Source of the DNA: Acidobacteriota bacterium
Lineage (GTDB): Bacteria > Acidobacteriota > Terriglobia > UBA7540
Length of the DNA stretch: 9,214 bases
Direction of reading: 5' to 3'
NCBI GenBank assembly: GCA_003224635.1
Contig: QHZK01000046.1
Coordinates: 1-9,214, forward strand
Numbering within the stretch: position 1 is the first letter of the stretch; each line of letters begins with the position of its first letter. Below are positions 5,122-9,214 of the stretch, piece by piece. Under the pieces are notes generated by a model. That model ran no database searches. It was not told the origin of the DNA and was given only the letters and a program-made list of their open reading frames with translations. Position numbers and translations under genes: made by a program.

Positions 5122-6705
5122 CTACGATTTCGCGTGCGGGGGCGGAGCGGGCGCTACTTCAGCGGGCTTGGCCGCCGCTGGGAGCTTCCCTCCGTCCGCG
5201 CCGAGCTGAGAGAGCACCGTTGGAATGTCCAGGCCCAGCGCCTGCAATTGCTGGAGCAGGCCGAAGACCAGCGCCGGTCCCGCGCGGGCCACACGACCGA
5301 TGCCGCCCATTCCGTCGCCTCCCCCGTTGCCCTGCTCGATGACGACGACCTTATCGATGTTTCCGAGCGGCGCCGCCACGGCGCCGAAAATTCCTGCCGA
5401 AGCCTGTAATACGCTTGGCAGCCTCTCGAGAATCGTCTGCAGCCTGGCGGCGTCGTTGAATTCCTTCCAAGCCTCGGCTTTCTTCAAGATGGCCTGCGCT
5501 TCTGCCACTCCCTGCGCCTCGATGGCGCGCGCCTGCGCGAGACCGATAGCCTCAATCTTGGCCGCCTCGGCGCGCCCCTCGGCTTCCACGGCGGAGGCGC
5601 GTCCGACGCCTTCCTGCCGGAGCTTTTCCTGCTCGGCTTCTGCCATGGCGATCTGGGCAGCCTTGCTGCCCTCCGCTTCGAGAATCGCCGACTGCTTGGC
5701 GGCTTCGGCGCGCAGGATCGCCGCCTGCCGCTCGGCTTCGGCGGCCTTGATCACGGTGGCTTCCAGCTCCTTTTGTTTGCGCTGGACCTCCTGCTCCTGG
5801 ACCGCAATCTGTTCCTGGGTGCGGATCCTCTCGATGCGCACTTCTTCGGCGACTACGGCTTGCTTCGACATGGCCTCCGCCAGCGGGCCGGCCTGCGCCG
5901 CCTTGGCCTTCTGCGTCTCGACCTCCGACAGGAACTGCGCTTGTCTGATCTGGAAGTCGCGCTGCGCCGCCGCGATGTTCCCATCAGCGTCGAACTTGGC
6001 CTTCTCCCCGTCCTGCATGGCTTGGGCAGACCTGATTTTCGAGTCGCGCGTGGCCTCCGCCTCGCCGATGGTCCCGTCGCGCTTCACTTCCGCCGTCCGC
6101 TTCTTGCCCAGCGCGTCGAGGTAACCTTCCTCATCGCTGATTTCCTGCACGGTGAGCACGTCCACTCCGATGCCCATTCGCTCCAAGTCCTGGGCGGCTT
6201 CGGAGGTGAGCTTCTGCGCGAAACTTTGGCGGTCGCTGTTGACTTCCTCGACTGTCAGCGTGCCCAGGATGGCCCGGAGGTGGCCTTCCAGGGTTTGAAA
6301 GATCACCCGCTGGATCTGTTCGGGCGGCATGCCGAGGAAGCGTTCCGCCGCCGCGCGCAGGGAAATATCATCACTTTTGATTTTTACGTTGGCAACCGCT
6401 TTGACCGAGATCGGAACGCCCTTGAGCGTGTAGGCCCGCTTGATCTCGAGCGGAATGGTGAACACGTTGAGCGAGAGATAATCGACTTGTTCGAGCAAGG
6501 GAAAGCGAAACGTCGCCCCGCCATTGACCACCCGGTAGCCCACCAGCTTGCCGTCGGCCGTCTTCCGTTTCCGACCGCTCAACACGGCCACGGCGTTGGG
6601 CGGAACTTTGATGTAGTTCCGGCTGAACAGCGCCATGGCCACGATCAGGGCCAGGACCACTAGAATGACGACGAGCGGAATAAAAAACTGTTGCAGTTCT
6701 CCCAT
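5122..6705 (-). CDS. Flotillin / SPFH-domain membrane scaffold protein (YuaG/FloT-like)
   Basis: The product is 527 residues. An N-terminal membrane hairpin or helix (about 8-27, IPLVVILVVLALIVAMALF) leads into an SPFH/Band-7 domain (about 31-205) starting NYIKVPPNAVAVLSG, with RFLGMPPEQIQ and LEGHLRAILGTLTVEE typical of flotillins. A long Glu/Ala/Lys/Gln coiled coil (about 206-430) has the flotillin AEAE and EA repeats (AAKIEAIGLAQARAIEAQG). IDKVVVIEQGNG near 447-458 matches the conserved end of the family, followed by a C-terminal Pro/Ala tail. Flotillins oligomerise at the inner membrane and organise microdomains. ATG 6705 is preferred because GGGAGG lies five bases upstream, at 6716-6711; the frame also opens with a GTG at 6723 directly after the nfeD stop, which lacks such a site. 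It follows nfeD by 18 bases, so both are surely one operon, as in Bacillus yuaFG. Confidence 0.95.
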   Translation of the reverse strand: MGELQQFFIPLVVILVVLALIVAMALFSRNYIKVPPNAVAVLSGRKRKTADGKLVGYRVVNGGATFRFPLLEQVDYLSLNVFTIPLEIKRAYTLKGVPISVKAVANVKIKSDDISLRAAAERFLGMPPEQIQRVIFQTLEGHLRAILGTLTVEEVNSDRQSFAQKLTSEAAQDLERMGIGVDVLTVQEISDEEGYLDALGKKRTAEVKRDGTIGEAEATRDSKIRSAQAMQDGEKAKFDADGNIAAAQRDFQIRQAQFLSEVETQKAKAAQAGPLAEAMSKQAVVAEEVRIERIRTQEQIAVQEQEVQRKQKELEATVIKAAEAERQAAILRAEAAKQSAILEAEGSKAAQIAMAEAEQEKLRQEGVGRASAVEAEGRAEAAKIEAIGLAQARAIEAQGVAEAQAILKKAEAWKEFNDAARLQTILERLPSVLQASAGIFGAVAAPLGNIDKVVVIEQGNGGGDGMGGIGRVARAGPALVFGLLQQLQALGLDIPTVLSQLGADGGKLPAAAKPAEVAPAPPPHAKS

Positions 6706-6710
6706 GCTTT

Positions 6711-6716
6711 CCTCCC
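6711..6716 (-). promoter_or_regulatory. Flotillin ribosome binding site
   Basis: On the minus strand GGGAGG, followed by a five-base spacer, precedes ATG 6705. It fixes the flotillin start inside the longer frame that opens at GTG 6723. Confidence 0.8.
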
Positions 6717-6723
6717 ATTCCAC

Positions 6724-7287
6724 TTAGTCGGCGCGTCGAACCAGAAGCGTCTCGCCGACCACCGCCTCGACCTTAACCGAAGTGTTGGCGGGAATTTCGC
6801 CGCCGTCCTGCGCGCGAGCGATTTTATCCACTACGCTCTCGCCCAAGGTACAGCGGACCTGCCCCAGCCCCCCTTTGGGGATCGCCACACTCACCTGCGC
6901 GGTGCGCCCCAACAGCTCACCCAGGCGGACGTCGCTCGAAGCCTGCTGGCTGAAGAGAAAGCTGGCAAACAGATAAATGATCGTGCCAAACACCAGGCCG
7001 CCCGCCAAGCCGATACCCGTGCTGATCTCGATGCGATACCCCATCTGGATACCAATGGCTCCGAAACCGCCAAAGGCCGTCACAAACACGCTCACCACCC
7101 GCGTGCTGAAGATGCTGACCCCTCCGTGGGCGTCGCCCGCGTCGCTGTGAAGATCGGCGTCGTGGCCGCCGAAATCGCCGTGCCCGAACACCTCTCCAAA
7201 GACGAAGCTCACCATCAGGAACAGAAACCCGATGGCAGCAATGCCCAGAAAGATGGCGAATGCTGAGAACCCTGCAACCAGAAACAC
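6724..7287 (-). CDS. NfeD/YuaF-like membrane protein, flotillin partner
   Basis: From GTG 7287 the product is 187 residues; a longer form from ATG 7323 would add 12. Hydrophobic segments lie at about 2-34, 58-80 and 89-112. Between the first and second is a His/Asp/Gly-rich loop (GHGDFGGHDADLHSDAGDAH, about 35-54) with five histidines. The C-terminal part (about 116-187, LGRTAQVSVAIPKGGLGQV ... VEAVVGETLLVRR) reads as the beta-rich OB-fold of NfeD proteins. In Bacillus, YuaF is encoded with the flotillin YuaG and affects membrane fluidity; the 18-base spacing to a flotillin here says the same. GTG 7287 is preferred because GGAGGAGG sits nine bases upstream, while ATG 7323 has no ribosome site and would put an Arg-rich leader before the first helix. 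The family is well supported; the exact start is less sure. Confidence 0.88.
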   Translation of the reverse strand: MFLVAGFSAFAIFLGIAAIGFLFLMVSFVFGEVFGHGDFGGHDADLHSDAGDAHGGVSIFSTRVVSVFVTAFGGFGAIGIQMGYRIEISTGIGLAGGLVFGTIIYLFASFLFSQQASSDVRLGELLGRTAQVSVAIPKGGLGQVRCTLGESVVDKIARAQDGGEIPANTSVKVEAVVGETLLVRRAD

Positions 7288-7296
7288 GCCGACCAG

Positions 7297-7304
7297 CCTC
7301 CTCC
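7297..7304 (-). promoter_or_regulatory. Ribosome site deciding the nfeD start
   Basis: GGAGGAGG on the minus strand, nine bases before GTG 7287, is among the strongest Shine-Dalgarno matches in the window. It lies inside the longer frame that begins at ATG 7323, which argues for the shorter protein. Confidence 0.6.
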
Positions 7305-7370
7305 GACCGAGAGAGCACTTCATCCGCGCGGTGTGTCGATGAGCGACGAGATCAGCCTCAAGGTTCTCTT

Positions 7371-7399
7371 ACTCTAGAACGCTGCCGACCCGAAGTCAA
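7371..7399 (-). promoter_or_regulatory. Candidate promoter of the nfeD-flotillin operon
   Basis: On the minus strand TTGACT (7399-7394), a 17-base spacer and TAGAGT (7376-7371) resemble a sigma70-type promoter, with 5 of 6 and 4 of 6 consensus matches. Transcription would begin near 7364, about 75 bases before GTG 7287. Bacillus yuaFG depends on the envelope-stress factor SigW; I see no extracytoplasmic-function-type AAC/CGT pair here. The remaining intergenic sequence to 7583 holds no gene I can support. Confidence 0.5.
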
Positions 7400-7583
7400 G
7401 GCGGCTGCGCTTATGCGGTCGCGCGCGATTGGGTGGCGAAAGGCTTTCCAACCGAAAAGGGCGGAACGTGAGCGGGCAGTCCCGATCGCGCTCATCACGG
7501 CGGGGTCGATTTCAGCTTGCTCTCACTGCCCGAAAGATGATAGGTGATATACGAGTCACATTCATCTCGAGCGGGAGGAAAAA

Positions 7584-8066
7584 ATGAGAGCCAAGGGGAC
7601 ACTTCTGGTGCTCGTTTGTCTTTCACTGGCGACAACAGCGCGGGGCCAGACCAAAGTTTCCGGCACCGTGCACTGCGACAAGCCGAGCGACCAGCAATCG
7701 TTTGCAGTGGGTGACCGGCCCAATCACTCTTTTATGATCACTAAGGGCGCCTGTACCTGGACGAAGCCCGTCGAGCTCGACGGGGTCCAAACCAAGACCA
7801 CGACCATCACGCAGTTCATTGAAGTGCGCGGCAATCAGGGAAGGGGCCAAGGCTACGTCGTGGACACGCTGGCGAACGGTGACAAGACCTTTGTGCGCAT
7901 CCAGGGCCACCAGATGCAAGGCATGGTCGAAGGCAAGTGGACCTACACGGGTGGGACCGGCAAGTTCAGCGGCATCAAGGGAAGCGGCACGCACAAGTGC
8001 ACGGGCAAGGGTGACGGCAGCAGCGACTGCGAGGTCGAGGGCGAGTACTCCGTCAGCACGAAGTGA
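7584..8066 (+). CDS. Secreted hypothetical protein with AOC-barrel-like C-terminus
   Basis: The product is 160 residues. A Sec signal peptide (MRAKG, hydrophobic 6-16, likely cut after Gly21 in TARGQ) is followed by a mature protein of about 139 residues rich in Gly, Thr and Lys. Four cysteines remain after cleavage (31, 57, 139, 149) and could form two disulfides in the periplasm or outside the cell. KWTYTGGTGKFSGIKGSGT (about 119-137) resembles the end of allene-oxide-cyclase/dirigent-like small beta barrels, where a TGGTGKFxGxxG turn is typical. The rest also looks beta-rich, with alternating polar and hydrophobic residues (QTKTTTITQFIEVRG). GGGAGG (7573-7578), five bases before the ATG, makes the start firm. 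It is convergent with mnmA and divergent from nfeD, so it is probably a single-gene unit. No substrate can be named. Confidence 0.75.
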   Translation: MRAKGTLLVLVCLSLATTARGQTKVSGTVHCDKPSDQQSFAVGDRPNHSFMITKGACTWTKPVELDGVQTKTTTITQFIEVRGNQGRGQGYVVDTLANGDKTFVRIQGHQMQGMVEGKWTYTGGTGKFSGIKGSGTHKCTGKGDGSSDCEVEGEYSVSTK

Positions 8067-8123
8067 CGGCGCGTTACACGGCCAGCCCACGCATGCCAAC
8101 GTAGTCCGCCTGCCGGAATCGGG

Positions 8124-9214
8124 CTAGGGAACCGCGGCGATCCAACCCCCGCCGACCATTTCCTCGCCGTCGTAAAACACCGCCGCCTGGCCGGGGGTGA
8201 TGGCGCGCTGCGGCGCGAGGAACTCGACTCGCGCCTCGCCGCGCGCGCGGCTCGAAACAACCTCGACTCGCGCCGGCGCAGGCACGTGCTTGTTGCGGAT
8301 TTTGACTGCGGCCTCCAGCAGTTCGCCCTCCCTGACCGGACGCATCCAGTTGACCTCGCGGACCAGGCAGCGGCGCCCGAAGAGTTCCTCGTTCGGACCT
8401 ACCACCACACGATTGCGCTCGCGCTCAAGCTCGATCACGTAAAGCGGCGCTCCGACGGCCACTCCGAGGCCCTTCCTCTGGCCGACCGTATAGTTGTAAA
8501 GACCGTGGTGCTCGCCCAGAACATGGCCATCCGTGGTCACGACCTCGCCCGGCCGGCCCTCGAGCTTCACGCCTTGCTCGGCGAGATAGGCCTGAATGAA
8601 TTCGCGATAGCTGCCGCTCGGAACAAAACAGATCTCCTGGCTTTCCGGCTTTTCGGCCACCGGCAGCCGCTTCTCGCGGGCGATCGAGCGCACCCGGTCC
8701 TTAGTCAGCTCGCCCAGCGGGAAGACCGAGCGCGCGAGCTGCTCCTGCGTCAGGCCGAAGAGGAAATAGGACTGGTCCTTGGAGCGGTCCACGGCCGCGA
8801 GCAGTTGATACCGGCCCGAGGATTCGTCGCGCCTGATGCGCGCGTAGTGGCCGGTAGCGATGCGGTCCGCGCCGATCTCGAGCGCGGTCTCCACAAACTT
8901 CTCAAACTTGATCTCGGTGTTGCACCGGCTGCAGGGGATGGGCGTCGCGCCCGCGAGATACCGCTCGACGAAGGGGCGCACCACGTCCTCTTCGAAGCGC
9001 TCCTCAAAGTTGACGACGTAATACGGAATGCCCAAGAAATTCGCCACACGGCGCGCGTCGTAGACGTCGTCGAGCGAGCAGCAGCGGCCGCTGGCGCGTC
9101 CGGGCGTGCCTGCGCCCTCCTCGAGTCCCTGCAGGCGCGGCAGGCGCCGCTGGTTCCAGAGCTGCATGGTCAGACCTACGACAGCCTCGGCGCCATTGGA
9201 CGAAGCGCTGGGGG
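8124..9214 (-). CDS. mnmA: tRNA-specific 2-thiouridylase MnmA (5' end beyond window)
   Basis: MnmA adenylates and thiolates U34 of tRNA Lys, Glu and Gln in the cytoplasm, using persulfide sulfur. The frame stays open to the right edge: residues NGAEAVVGLT lie in frame before the Met at 9167, matching the family's EVVGLTMQLW, so that Met is internal and the gene is cut, losing the SGGVDSS P-loop. Counted from that Met, the visible motifs are CCSLDDVYDARRVA (29-42), catalytic Cys79 in TPIPCSRCN, GHYARI (106-111), KDQSYFLFGL (130-139), the second catalytic Cys180 in SQEICF, and YNYTVGQRKGLGV starting the beta-barrel region, which ends in the usual PGQAAVFYDGEEMVGGGWI. The Cys-Cys distance of 101 fits the family (97 in E. 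coli). It converges on the secreted protein gene with 57 bases between stops; no clear terminator hairpin is seen there. Confidence 0.96.
   Translation of the reverse strand, partial: PSASSNGAEAVVGLTMQLWNQRRLPRLQGLEEGAGTPGRASGRCCSLDDVYDARRVANFLGIPYYVVNFEERFEEDVVRPFVERYLAGATPIPCSRCNTEIKFEKFVETALEIGADRIATGHYARIRRDESSGRYQLLAAVDRSKDQSYFLFGLTQEQLARSVFPLGELTKDRVRSIAREKRLPVAEKPESQEICFVPSGSYREFIQAYLAEQGVKLEGRPGEVVTTDGHVLGEHHGLYNYTVGQRKGLGVAVGAPLYVIELERERNRVVVGPNEELFGRRCLVREVNWMRPVREGELLEAAVKIRNKHVPAPARVEVVSSRARGEARVEFLAPQRAITPGQAAVFYDGEEMVGGGWIAAVP

Noticed and set aside
5225..6663. Long plus-strand open frames opposite the flotillin gene (about 296-299 codons each)
   Set aside because: They mirror the repetitive Glu/Ala/Lys coiled-coil coding of flotillin, giving Ala/Ser/Cys-rich or Leu/Arg/Asp-rich nonsense without ribosome sites.
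6706..6723. Flotillin start at GTG 6723, directly after the nfeD stop
   Set aside because: Its frame includes the GGGAGG ribosome site for ATG 6705, and the extra residues (MEWEES) precede the usual short polar start of the membrane segment.
7260..7547. 95-codon plus-strand frame across the nfeD 5' end and intergenic region
   Set aside because: No ribosome site, no domain, overlaps nfeD antisense, and crosses the nfeD promoter region; judged non-coding.
7517..7553. Possible promoter (TTGCTC with TATACG after TGA) for the secreted protein gene
   Set aside because: The spacer is wrong for that pair and the -10 lacks the conserved last T; too weak to annotate although a promoter must lie near here.
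8067..8123. Bidirectional terminator between the convergent secreted-protein and mnmA genes
   Set aside because: I could find no stem of more than a few base pairs and no T tract in these 57 bases.

Overview
This is a GC-rich chromosomal segment (roughly 60% GC or more, my estimate) carrying nine recognisable protein genes plus a tenth cut by the left edge. It has no RNA genes, CRISPR array, transposase or phage genes. The mix of near-consensus sigma70-type promoters, GTG/TTG starts with strong purine-rich ribosome sites, tandem YtxH proteins, a YuaF/YuaG-like pair and TGTAGC-bounded double stem-loops suggests a soil-type Gram-negative bacterium. Acidobacteriota is my best guess, but this rests on gene style and not on a marker gene.

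Layout. A secreted TPR protein (minus, cut at base 1) and uvrC (plus) diverge from a short region with back-to-back TTGACA promoters. Downstream of uvrC, after a small hairpin, lies a plus-strand group: two tandem YtxH-domain proteins, a YtxG/DUF948-like membrane-anchored coiled-coil protein, and a DUF2064/TIGR04282-type glycosyltransferase. The glycosyltransferase carries an odd Arg/Ser-rich insertion of about 30 residues. It converges on a minus-strand group which, read in transcription order, is an NfeD/YuaF-like membrane protein, a flotillin, and (past a 105-base gap holding a palindromic repeat) a short beta-carbonic-anhydrase-like protein. To the right is a plus-strand secreted protein with an allene-oxide-cyclase-like C-terminal motif, converging on mnmA (tRNA 2-thiouridylase), whose 5' end lies beyond the right edge.

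How the genes fit together. uvrC (nucleotide excision repair) and mnmA (tRNA U34 thiolation) are housekeeping. Most of the rest points to the cell envelope and stress: the YtxH/YtxG-type genes resemble the Bacillus ytxGHJ general-stress set, and the NfeD-flotillin pair resembles Bacillus yuaFG, an envelope-stress membrane-microdomain operon. I see no obviously new defence or mobile system. The points most worth checking are the two copies of a structured intergenic repeat (2685-2736 and 5064-5114), the palindrome-bounded in-frame insertion in the glycosyltransferase (about 4227-4320), the short carbonic-anhydrase-like protein, and several gene starts (uvrC, nfeD, flotillin) where promoter or ribosome-site evidence moves the start inward from the longest reading frame.
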